10,576 nt of DNA, taken from Desulfurococcales archaeon. Lineage in GTDB: Archaea; Thermoproteota; Thermoprotei_A; Sulfolobales; Ignisphaeraceae. The notes under the pieces are model-generated. The model saw nothing but the letters and a program-made list of their open reading frames with translations, did not search any database and had not been told where the DNA came from. The first letter of the stretch is position 1. The number at the start of each line of letters is the position of its first letter. The stretch covers positions 1 through 10,576 of the forward strand of contig JALWBS010000052.1 in assembly GCA_027037025.1 (NCBI GenBank), in the 5' to 3' direction. Below are positions 1 to 6,566 of this stretch, piece after piece. The position numbers were made by a program, and so were the translations under genes.

Positions 1-112
1 GAATCCTATTCAAGCTGTATATCGAAGACACTATCTCTAGGAGCTCCTGCTCCGAGAAGTACCTGTCGAGAACCTTCTGCACGTTTTCGAGCGTAGGCTT
101 CGTCTTAATCAC
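1..112 (-). CDS. Unrecognised protein, N-terminal fragment (runs off left edge)
   Basis: An open frame reads leftwards from a GTG codon at 112-110 to the window edge, giving 37 residues that begin MIKTKPTLENVQKVLDRYF and continue as a charged, probably helical segment. An in-frame TAA lies ten codons upstream and no ATG, GTG or TTG lies between, so GTG 112 is the earliest start. The start lies inside TGAGGTGATT, a close match to the archaeal anti-Shine-Dalgarno complement, so the true initiation mode (leaderless or not) is unclear. The amino acid composition (Leu, Glu, Lys, Val rich) looks like real protein and the gene is divergent from the flavoprotein gene at 154. I do not recognise the family and propose no function. 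Confidence 0.6.
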   Translation of the reverse strand, partial: MIKTKPTLENVQKVLDRYFSEQELLEIVSSIYSLNRI

Positions 113-153
113 CTCAGCAGATAATCCAGAGCCCCACAGTTAAGCCTTGTTAG
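113..153. promoter_or_regulatory. Short divergent intergenic region, probable back-to-back promoters
   Basis: These 41 bases separate two divergent starts (GTG 112 on minus, GTG 154 on plus), so both promoters must lie here or inside the opposing genes. Only weak A/T elements are visible: GATAAT near 120-125 at about the right distance for the plus gene, and CTTAAC (minus strand, near 140-145) for the minus gene. No clear TATA box or operator is seen. Confidence 0.3.
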
Positions 154-1308
154 GTGAAGAGCCTGCTAGCCGTAATCGGGGGAGGAGTAGCGGGTTTGCT
201 AACTGCTAAGTGCGTGAGAGAGAATGATGTGATCGTTTTCGAGGCCCTTCCCAGCATTGGTATGAGGAAGCACTGCGCTGGGATAATCTCGGTATCTACT
301 TCGAAGCTCATCAACGCCGAGACCTTCATCGATGAGCGCTACGACTACGCTACGATAAGGATGCCTTTAGTATCGATAGAGATCAGTGTTAAAAGACCTT
401 TTGCGGTGCACATAGATAGGTGCACCCACGAGAAATTCTTAGCGAAGTGCTTGGAAGACGATGGTAAGCGAGTGTTGGTGAAATCGCGGGTTGTTAACGT
501 TAAGCGGGTTTCTAAAGGATACGAACTGCTCGCTAGGGTTGATGGTGTGGCGAAGAGGTTCATCGTCGATAAGCTGGTGCTAGCCGAAGGCTTCTCTCAG
601 AGATTTCTACGCAAACTAGGGCTTCAATGCGTTAGAGAGACTCTGGTTGGTGCGCAGGTTGTTGTCGAGCTAGGTAAGAGAATGAGGGAAGGGTCGATGA
701 GCATAGTCTTCGATGAGAACCTTGCAAGAAACGGGTTCGTTTGGTGCGCATCGCTTAGTGGAGGACGAAAAGCGTTGGTCGGCATCGTAGCAAAGCCTCC
801 AATCGAGAAACCCCTCGCTGCTCTGCTTGCGATGGCTAAGGAGCTGTTCCATCTCGATATAGTTAAGGTACACGACATGTTTGGAGGCCACGTATTCGCT
901 GGGTATCCCGTGACCGTTGTTCGCAGAAACGTGGTTGCGGTAGGGGACTGCGTCGCTATGGTGAAGAGCGTTAGCGGAGGTGGTCTGTACGCTATCTCCA
1001 GAGTAGCGCCGATAGTTGCGTACATGCTCGATGGTGATGAAGGGAAAGGTGCTGGGGAGCTCTATAGATTGTGTGGAGAGCTTAGAGAATACTACATTCT
1101 TGCAAAGGCTCTCCACAAAGCTCTTAAACTCGTTCCTAGGAGATCCGAAGCTCTCAGTATTGAGGTAACGCTTGATTACCTAGATTACGATAGGTACCTA
1201 AGGGCTCTCTACGCAATGATGAAGACCATTGGGGCCGAAGGGGTGAGGATACGGTGGAGTGCTGAGGTGTTTACGCATGAGGCTAAGTACGTTGGAGAAA
1301 GTCATTGA
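154..1308 (+). CDS. Geranylgeranyl reductase family FAD-dependent oxidoreductase
   Basis: 384 residues, starting at GTG 154; an in-frame TAG directly precedes the start, so no longer form exists. Residues 6-14 form the Rossmann dinucleotide motif (VIGGGVAGL), and an acidic residue (E30) ends the second strand as expected for FAD ribose binding. Residues 38-48 (RKHCAGIISVS) match the Cys-containing CxGxxS-type segment of geranylgeranyl reductases. Residues 264-277 (GDCVAMVKSVSGGG) match the family's second FAD motif, normally GDAAG-x-x-x-P-x-x-GGG. The usual YxWxFP segment is represented only loosely by FVWCASLSGG. Members of the family saturate isoprenoid chains of archaeal lipids or quinones; the loose FP motif leaves the substrate open. 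Length is normal for the family. It heads the plus-strand gene run and its 3' end overlaps the next gene by 32 nt. Confidence 0.82.
   Translation: MKSLLAVIGGGVAGLLTAKCVRENDVIVFEALPSIGMRKHCAGIISVSTSKLINAETFIDERYDYATIRMPLVSIEISVKRPFAVHIDRCTHEKFLAKCLEDDGKRVLVKSRVVNVKRVSKGYELLARVDGVAKRFIVDKLVLAEGFSQRFLRKLGLQCVRETLVGAQVVVELGKRMREGSMSIVFDENLARNGFVWCASLSGGRKALVGIVAKPPIEKPLAALLAMAKELFHLDIVKVHDMFGGHVFAGYPVTVVRRNVVAVGDCVAMVKSVSGGGLYAISRVAPIVAYMLDGDEGKGAGELYRLCGELREYYILAKALHKALKLVPRRSEALSIEVTLDYLDYDRYLRALYAMMKTIGAEGVRIRWSAEVFTHEAKYVGESH
1264..1269 (+). promoter_or_regulatory. Shine-Dalgarno site that fixes the start of the m5C methyltransferase
   Basis: GAGGTG (TGAGGTG from 1263), complementary to the archaeal 16S 3' tail, sits 7 nt before ATG 1277. 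A GTG at 1259 in the same frame lies upstream of this site and would lack one, so ATG 1277 is the better start. Confidence 0.7.
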
Positions 1309-2557
1309 TATAGCTTCCAGGGTTACGTACGTAGTTAAGACCAAGAAAACTAGTTTGGATAGAGCTTTTCAAGAGGTTGTGAAAGGATCTAGCAGAAGGA
1401 TCTACGAGAGAGTTCCCCATGGATTGACGTACCGTTTATGTAAGTGCGTCCTACGGGATTACTACAAGCTCCTAGCCGTAGCGAGGTGCGTTCTCAGACG
1501 CAGTAATCTCTCCATGAGGTTCCTCGTCAAGCTGTGGATAGCGATGAACGGGGAAACCCTGATCGATGACGAGCTCGTCGCTAAGATTAGGCAGAGGATA
1601 GGTTTCGACGAGTCGAGAGTGAGAGAATTCCTAAGCTCTCTCGATCCCTACGAAAGGCTCGCAGTGATGTACTCGTATCCTAGGTGGTTTGTCCACAGTG
1701 TTTGTAGATACATGCCTCTGAACGAGTGCGAAAAGCTGCTTCAGGGGCTGAATAGAGACGACATCTTTTGGGTCAGGATAAATACTCTGAAAAGCGACAT
1801 CGATAGGGTCGTTAAGAAGCTTAGCGAAGCGGGGATAGATGCTGTTGTGGACAAGGATCTTCCCTACATGCTCAGGCTCGTCAACGTGTATGGCATGCCA
1901 CCGCAGCTCGAGGAGCTTGTTAAGAACTGCGAGGTCGTTATGCAAGACAAGGCCTCTGCCATGGTCGTCGAGGAGCTCGATCCCGAACCCGGGGATTGCA
2001 TACTGGATCTAGCCGCAGCTCCGGGAGTTAAGGCCAGCCTAGTAATGCAATTGACGGAGAATCGCGCTAGAATGGTTCTAATAGACGTTTCTCGAGAACG
2101 CGTGGCGAGGATGAAGAAGTTTTTGAAATGCATGGGCGTCGATATGGATAGGGTCGAAGTGGTGATCGCGGACTCGACCCGAGCGGGATTCTCGAAGAGA
2201 TTCGACAAAGCGCTCGTGGATGCCCCGTGTACGAGCTCGGGGGTAATTCCCCGTGATCCCGCGGTCAAGATACATCTCGAGTCGGAGCACACCCTAAAGA
2301 GATACGTTGGCATTCAGAAGGCGATGCTAAGACGCAGCATCGAGCTTGCCGAAGAAGTCGTTTACGCGACATGCAGCGTGTTGATCGAGGAGGGGGAGGG
2401 TGTGGTTAATGAGTTCCGAGCCAACGTTGTCAAGCCTAGGATCGGTGCTGGCGGGTCTTACATCGATGAGATGAGCGACCTTGTTCGTAGATTCTATCCG
2501 CATACCGACGATACGCACGGCTTCTTCGTATCTAGGATGAGAGGTTTAAGGAATTGA
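1277..2557 (+). CDS. RNA m5C methyltransferase, NOL1/NOP2/Sun (RsmB/Fmu) family
   Basis: 426 residues from ATG 1277 (an upstream in-frame GTG at 1259 would add six). The first ~130 residues are basic and helical, as in the NusB-like RNA-binding domain of RsmB-type enzymes. The region with ERLAVMYSYPRWFV and then IFWVRINTLK is the conserved linker before the catalytic domain. The SAM-binding motif LDLAAAPGVK begins near residue 243. Motif IV DAPCTSSG begins near residue 315 with a Cys near 318, and motif VI YATCSV carries the catalytic Cys near 366. Family enzymes use these two cysteines to methylate C5 of cytidine in rRNA or tRNA. Length fits RsmB (about 430) rather than the shorter archaeal tRNA enzymes, so 16S rRNA is the likelier target, by inference. 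It overlaps both neighbours and is probably cotranscribed with them. Confidence 0.88.
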   Translation: MRLSTLEKVIDIASRVTYVVKTKKTSLDRAFQEVVKGSSRRIYERVPHGLTYRLCKCVLRDYYKLLAVARCVLRRSNLSMRFLVKLWIAMNGETLIDDELVAKIRQRIGFDESRVREFLSSLDPYERLAVMYSYPRWFVHSVCRYMPLNECEKLLQGLNRDDIFWVRINTLKSDIDRVVKKLSEAGIDAVVDKDLPYMLRLVNVYGMPPQLEELVKNCEVVMQDKASAMVVEELDPEPGDCILDLAAAPGVKASLVMQLTENRARMVLIDVSRERVARMKKFLKCMGVDMDRVEVVIADSTRAGFSKRFDKALVDAPCTSSGVIPRDPAVKIHLESEHTLKRYVGIQKAMLRRSIELAEEVVYATCSVLIEEGEGVVNEFRANVVKPRIGAGGSYIDEMSDLVRRFYPHTDDTHGFFVSRMRGLRN

Positions 2558-3504
2558 GAATGGAGCTTCATGGGAGAATAACGGAGTTCGTGGCTCGTAG
2601 CCTAGGCCTACCCGACGACCTCGTTCGGGAAATGGTCGATGCATGTCTAGAGCCCGATCGATCCAGAAGATATCGTGAAGTCAAGCATCACGAAGTCCCG
2701 AGGGAGCTCATGGTTAAGTACGTCGTTGAGGCTAGGAAGCGATACCTTCGGGGAGATGCTGTTGAGGCTGCTAGACTATGTGGAATGCTGCTCCACTACG
2801 TTCAGGATAGTTTAGTTCCACCTCCTCGTGGAAGGAGAGGTAAGGCACTTCATATCTCTGTAGAGACTCGATCAGCGAGCTTCGACCCATCTACGGTACC
2901 TCGAGAGTGGCTCAAACCCGCTAGAGGACTTCGAGGGGTAAAATACGTGATACGAGCTCTACACCCGTTAAACGACCCTATGTTAGCAGCGCAAAGAGCA
3001 ACTCTCTACAGCTACGCTATTGCAGCAGCGGTATTCGACACTATCGATGCCCCACCCGAAATGGATGCCTGTGCTTCGCTTGCCAAAGAGTACCTTTCGA
3101 TGAAGGGGCGTAGGGAAGCAATCGTGCTTCCCTTAGTAATTAGCCTACTACCCTTGGCTCTCTTCGCGAACAAGTTTATTTCCAACTCGACGCTGTTCCT
3201 ATACGTGCTATTCGTTATAGGGTTCACACTCTTTGTAGCGATGAGACTCGCAATAGCGCTGTACACCCGGAAATGCGAGGTCTTCGTCAAGAACATCGTT
3301 CACTCAAGGATCCTTACGACCTCTCTACTACCCATGATCGGAGTTCTGTACCTTGCCCTAGGCCTGATTATCCTCGTATCCGTTGCATTGGTACTGACAT
3401 CGCTAATAACACTGTTAAGAGCTCCTGGAGTATCAATTCTAGAGGAGAATAGTTGGTGGTATCGTTATGAATGTAGAGCACCACCGCATCTCTGCACGTA
3501 CTAG
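2554..3504 (+). CDS. Membrane protein with zinc phospholipase C/P1 nuclease-like head
   Basis: 316 residues from TTG 2554, whose ATG-like context TTGA overlaps the previous stop. GAGGT at 2541-2545 lies 8 nt before this TTG and 14 nt before the alternative ATG 2560, so TTG is preferred. The soluble N-terminal half (1-185) has H6, H45-H46, then LLHYVQDSLVPPP with H81 and D85, and H100. This resembles the H-x3-D metal-site signature (HYxxDxxxPxH) of the zinc-dependent phospholipase C/S1-P1 nuclease superfamily. The C-terminal half has hydrophobic segments at about 189-208, 211-236 and 256-288 (the last may be one long or two short helices), followed by a short tail. No signal peptide is visible, so the head probably faces the cytoplasm unless exported otherwise. 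The family match rests on motif spacing, and the substrate is unknown. The next gene starts 38 nt before its stop. Confidence 0.55.
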   Translation: MRMELHGRITEFVARSLGLPDDLVREMVDACLEPDRSRRYREVKHHEVPRELMVKYVVEARKRYLRGDAVEAARLCGMLLHYVQDSLVPPPRGRRGKALHISVETRSASFDPSTVPREWLKPARGLRGVKYVIRALHPLNDPMLAAQRATLYSYAIAAAVFDTIDAPPEMDACASLAKEYLSMKGRREAIVLPLVISLLPLALFANKFISNSTLFLYVLFVIGFTLFVAMRLAIALYTRKCEVFVKNIVHSRILTTSLLPMIGVLYLALGLIILVSVALVLTSLITLLRAPGVSILEENSWWYRYECRAPPHLCTY

Positions 3505-4498
3505 GATAAGCATTGTTGTGGATGGTGTTGAGCTGGACGAGGATTTGCTCAGGGTGTTGCTCCTAGTAGATATTACGGGATCCATTAATCAAGCTGCTAA
3601 ATCCCTTGGAATCCCCTACTCGAGGGTTTGGGAAAGGATCGCTAGGGCTGAGAAGGCCATTGGCGCTAAGATCATTGATGCTAAACGGGGCGGTTCCTAC
3701 GGGGGTGGTTCTAAGCTAACTAGCTTGGGGAAGAAGATTCTCGAAACTTATCTAAGCGAAGTGAGGTCGAGGATAGAGCGAGGTTATGAAGGGGGTAAGG
3801 GATGTACTTTCACTTACCTATACGCAGGTAGCCACGATCCTCTGATAGAAAGAGTTCTGAAGAAGCTCGATAGGGAGTTGAAGCGGAGATACGCTTGGGT
3901 AGGTTCGTTAAAAGGGCTATCCTTGTTTATCGCGGGTCAATGCGCGGTTACGGGGATACACATACTGGACGTAGATACCGAGGAGTACAACGACCCCATC
4001 ATAAGGAAGTTTATGTTGGAGGATTTAGCGGAGATCAAGAACCTCTTCCTAAGAAGGCAAGGGTTCATAGCTAGGAGCGAACGTGATTACGAAGGCATTG
4101 TCGATGGATTGATAGGTGGAGAGCTAAGGTTCGTGAACAGGTGCTGGGGTTCGGGAACGAGGATGCTTGTGGATGTGGTGCTAAGGAAAGAGGCTCTCAG
4201 AAGGGGGTTAGAACCTAGATCGGTAACTAAGGCCATTCGTGGTTACGAATGGGAGGTCTCGACGCATAACGAAGTTGCTAACGCTGTTAAGTCTGGAGTA
4301 GCGGACGTTGGTATGGGGATTGAGTACGTTGCTAGAATTACTGGGCTGAGCTTCGTTCCAGTTAGGGTAGAGAAGTTCGACATCCTCGTGCGATGGGACG
4401 TGCTTAACGATAGCGAGGTGAAGCACTTCCTAGAGGAACTCGATCGAGAGATCGCGAAGAGCGTAAGCTCCATGCCGGGCTACATAGCTGTGCCGTAG
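3467..4498 (+). CDS. ModE-type one-component regulator with PBP-like ligand domain
   Basis: 343 residues from ATG 3467, preceded by GGTGGT at 3455-3460 with a 6-nt gap. Residues ~25-95 form a ModE/LysR-type winged helix: helix-turn-helix around 38-65 (GSINQAAKSLGIPYSRVWERI) shortened here to its core AAKSLGIPYSRVW, and wing GGSYGGGSKLTSLGKKIL at 76-92, which copies the ModE RGGxxGGGxxLT signature. Residues ~116-340 are a periplasmic-binding-protein-like domain: YAGSHDPLIERV (119-130), FVNRCWGSGTR (222-232) and STHNEVANAVKSGVADVGMG (265-284). This pairing is known in archaeal and bacterial regulators related to molybdate/tungstate and molybdopterin metabolism, where the second domain replaces MOP domains as the sensor. 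No signal peptide, so it is cytoplasmic. No molybdenum or tungsten gene is visible nearby, so the ligand and target genes remain inferred. Confidence 0.8.
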   Translation: MNVEHHRISARTRISIVVDGVELDEDLLRVLLLVDITGSINQAAKSLGIPYSRVWERIARAEKAIGAKIIDAKRGGSYGGGSKLTSLGKKILETYLSEVRSRIERGYEGGKGCTFTYLYAGSHDPLIERVLKKLDRELKRRYAWVGSLKGLSLFIAGQCAVTGIHILDVDTEEYNDPIIRKFMLEDLAEIKNLFLRRQGFIARSERDYEGIVDGLIGGELRFVNRCWGSGTRMLVDVVLRKEALRRGLEPRSVTKAIRGYEWEVSTHNEVANAVKSGVADVGMGIEYVARITGLSFVPVRVEKFDILVRWDVLNDSEVKHFLEELDREIAKSVSSMPGYIAVP

Positions 4499-4594
4499 CT
4501 CGTTTAGCCAAGGTGTTAATTAGCGGAGCAGAACAACCATCAGAAGCTAGGGCTGGGACCTCCTCACGAAGTTGTTTAGGGGGATTGGCTAGGC
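4499..4594. other. Intergenic leader region before thyX with a 7-bp inverted repeat
   Basis: The only gap of note inside the plus-strand run. TAGCCAA (4505-4511) and TTGGCTA (4585-4591) are perfect inverted repeats that would enclose about 73 nt, the right arm ending just before the thyX ATG. GTTAATTA at 4515-4522 is a possible TATA-like element. GGGGG at 4579-4583 is the only Shine-Dalgarno-like run before thyX, 11 nt from its ATG and next to the right arm. No coding frame, tRNA or C/D box set is seen. It may be a separate thyX promoter with a short leader; weak evidence. Confidence 0.35.
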
Positions 4595-5350
4595 ATGCCC
4601 TTCGTCAAATTAGTGGGGTTCTCGATGCCTATCTTAGGAAAGGATCCTCGTAGACTGATTGTGTTGGCGGTAAAGGTGTCTCAAGGCAAGCTTCATGAGA
4701 GAAACGCTGAGCATTACCTATCCACGTATCCTGAGGAGAGGGTCGGAGAATGGGTATCCAAGGCTTGGGCTTTTCCTTCGGTTCTCGAGCACGTGGTTCT
4801 AACGTTCCTCGTCGAGGATATAAGCAGGGTCTGTAGCCATCAACTCGTTAGGCATAGGATAGCTTCGTATACCCAGGAGAGTCAGAGATACAGTGAAAGC
4901 TACGCTGTTAGAGCGCTGAGGAAAGCTGTAGAGATACTTGAGGAAAAGGGATTGCGTGTTCCCGTCAAGCGAGGCGACGTTTTTAGGAAGCTCCTCGAGG
5001 TTGCGAGCGATTCGGAGATCGTAGAAGTTGCTAAGCAAGCCTTCGTACTGCCTCCCACCATGCCACCTAGAATAGCTAGGAGCTTCCTAGAGGCATTGTC
5101 TAAGTACTACGATGCTTTAGAAAGCGGGGTTCCGATGGAGGACGCTAGGTTCCTCTTACCTCAGGCGATAAAGACGAGGGTTTTGGTAACGATGAACTTA
5201 AGGGAGTTGATACACGTTGCGTGCCTAAGACTTGCTCAGAAGGCTCAGTGGGAGATAAGGGAGGTTGTGAGAGCTATGATCAGCGAGGCTAAGAGGATCG
5301 TGCCGGAGGTGGATTTGCTGATCGAGAGTATGTGTAGACGCGAAAGCTGA
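4595..5350 (+). CDS. thyX: Flavin-dependent thymidylate synthase ThyX
   Basis: 251 residues, close to the family's usual length. The ThyX signature RHR-x7-S is exact: RHRIASYTQES at 86-96, followed by QRY (97-99). Residues 183-190 (DARFLLPQ) and 200-206 (MNLRELI) plus the AQWEIR segment near 217-222 are the conserved C-terminal FAD/dUMP-binding elements. The enzyme makes dTMP from dUMP using methylene-tetrahydrofolate as carbon donor with FAD and NAD(P)H as reductant, in the cytoplasm as a tetramer. The start is ATG 4595; an in-frame TAG five codons upstream rules out extension beyond that point, and no other start codon lies between. It is preceded by the largest gap in the plus-strand run, so it may have its own promoter, and the next gene follows after only 16 nt. 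Confidence 0.95.
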   Translation: MPFVKLVGFSMPILGKDPRRLIVLAVKVSQGKLHERNAEHYLSTYPEERVGEWVSKAWAFPSVLEHVVLTFLVEDISRVCSHQLVRHRIASYTQESQRYSESYAVRALRKAVEILEEKGLRVPVKRGDVFRKLLEVASDSEIVEVAKQAFVLPPTMPPRIARSFLEALSKYYDALESGVPMEDARFLLPQAIKTRVLVTMNLRELIHVACLRLAQKAQWEIREVVRAMISEAKRIVPEVDLLIESMCRRES

Positions 5351-5363
5351 GCGGCGGAGCCGC
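5351..5363 (+). promoter_or_regulatory. GC-rich mini-hairpin covering the ribosome binding site of the next gene
   Basis: GCGGC (5351-5355), loop GGA, GCCGC (5359-5363) is a perfect 5-bp inverted repeat filling most of the 16-nt gap. The only Shine-Dalgarno-like element, GGAG at 5356-5359, sits in its loop and stem, 7 nt before ATG 5367. It could limit translation of the downstream gene; at growth temperature such a short stem may be open. Confidence 0.35.
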
Positions 5364-5366
5364 GGC

Positions 5367-6566
5367 ATGGTCGAATTCGTCGAGCTTGAGCATGGATTGT
5401 GGATCGGGGTGTCGTCGGATCTCGTGTACATAGTGTCCGAGAAGCTGGGCGAGGTACCCGCCGTCGCAACGGAAAACGGCGTATACAGACTCGATGAATG
5501 CGTGATGGAGTTCCGAGAGGAGAACGCAAGGTTCGAGTTCACGAAGTGGTTCGAACCCGGTCCGCTCTCGAACTTCAGCATCTTTCCATCGGTTGAAGAG
5601 CTGGTGGCAGCAATAGAGCCGTTAGTCAGAGATGTTGTGAGGAACCGCAGGGTTGTAGTGTCCTTCAGCGGAGGTAAGGATAGTGCTGCTACTCTACTCG
5701 CGATGAAGAACCTGTGCGAACGTATAGGTTGTGAAGTAATCGCGGCGTACATCCATATGCCCTACATAGAGCCCCGGAGCTTCATAGACGAAGCTCGTAG
5801 GATAGCTAAGGTCGTAGGTGTGGAGCTCGTCGAAGACGAGCCCCCTCGCAAGTTAGTTCGTAAATACATGCTTGTCGAGGGACTTCCCTATAGGAGGAAT
5901 AGGTGGTGTACGTACCTCAAAGCACGTAAGCTTAGGGAAATTGCAAGGTCTATGAACGCCGAGCTTATGGCTGTCGGGGATAGGATGTGGGAAAACGTTA
6001 AGCGCTTTCGTAGATTAGCTCCAATGATTCGCAATGGTAGAATACATAGGAAGAGAGTCCTGTACCCCGTAGCCATGCTCCCTCTAAGCGATATTATAAC
6101 CATAGTTAGTGATCATGGAGCTATTCACGGAGCTTACCTTAGCGGCCTTATGAGAGTTTCCTGCATCCTATGTCCGTACAAGAGCGTTGTTGAGATAGCT
6201 AGCTACGATATCGATATGGAGCTCGAGGATCCTGGTCTGATAGAATCCGTGCTTATGAGGGAGTGGAGGTTATGGTACCAACGCGTGGGGATAGACTTCG
6301 ATACCTTTGTTAAGGAGGCTCTATGGAGATTCGTTCCACGCGTTGCGAAGATGATGTACATAGTTAAGCAGCGTGCATTGAGGAACGGTGAGCTTGTATT
6401 CAAGCGGGATGAGCTAAGGAGGTTCGTAGCAAATGCGTGGCGAACTAAGCGTAGATATACGCGCATTGGTTTACATGATGTGCTTAGCTTAGAGCTCCAA
6501 TTCGATACCTCTAAGCCTTACGTAAATGTACTCGAACTCCTTGGGTGTCCCAATGAGGGACGTTGA
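5367..6566 (+). CDS. PP-loop protein of the PAPS reductase (CysH-like) family
   Basis: 399 residues from ATG 5367. The first ~90 residues are an uncharacterised N-terminal region ending in a helical linker. The PP-loop ATP pyrophosphatase motif SFSGGKDS lies at 99-106. RNRWCTYLKARKLREI around 178-192 (Cys181) and VGDRMWEN (203-210) match the substrate-loop segments of PAPS-reductase-like adenine nucleotide alpha hydrolases. CILCP (266-270) gives a CxxC pair typical of the archaeal branch, where it may bind metal or sulfur. Known relatives reduce (adenylated) sulfate or activate and thiolate other substrates. True assimilatory PAPS reductases carry a C-terminal ECGxH motif, which I do not see, so sulfate reduction is unlikely. 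Its 14-nt overlap with thiI suggests a role in sulfur transfer, for instance RNA thiolation; this is inference from context. The C-terminal ~110 residues are helical and basic and match nothing I recognise. Confidence 0.75.
   Translation: MVEFVELEHGLWIGVSSDLVYIVSEKLGEVPAVATENGVYRLDECVMEFREENARFEFTKWFEPGPLSNFSIFPSVEELVAAIEPLVRDVVRNRRVVVSFSGGKDSAATLLAMKNLCERIGCEVIAAYIHMPYIEPRSFIDEARRIAKVVGVELVEDEPPRKLVRKYMLVEGLPYRRNRWCTYLKARKLREIARSMNAELMAVGDRMWENVKRFRRLAPMIRNGRIHRKRVLYPVAMLPLSDIITIVSDHGAIHGAYLSGLMRVSCILCPYKSVVEIASYDIDMELEDPGLIESVLMREWRLWYQRVGIDFDTFVKEALWRFVPRVAKMMYIVKQRALRNGELVFKRDELRRFVANAWRTKRRYTRIGLHDVLSLELQFDTSKPYVNVLELLGCPNEGR

Noticed and set aside
1034..1040. Box C-like GTGATGA on the plus strand
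   Set aside because: No CTGA follows at guide distance (CTGG instead), no second box pair, and it lies within a well-supported coding frame.
1216..1222. Box C-like ATGATGA on the plus strand
   Set aside because: No D or D' box at the right spacing and it is inside the flavoprotein gene.
1259..1276. Earlier GTG start for the m5C methyltransferase
   Set aside because: The good Shine-Dalgarno site lies after this GTG and 7 nt before ATG 1277.
4499..4594. Possible tRNA or guide RNA in the gap before thyX
   Set aside because: No T-arm or anticodon arm pattern and no C/D box set on either strand; only the 7-bp inverted repeat is left.
6526..6552. Earlier ATG start for thiI
   Set aside because: It adds nine residues unlike the family's N-terminus and has no ribosome site, while ATG 6553 has GGGTG 5 nt upstream.
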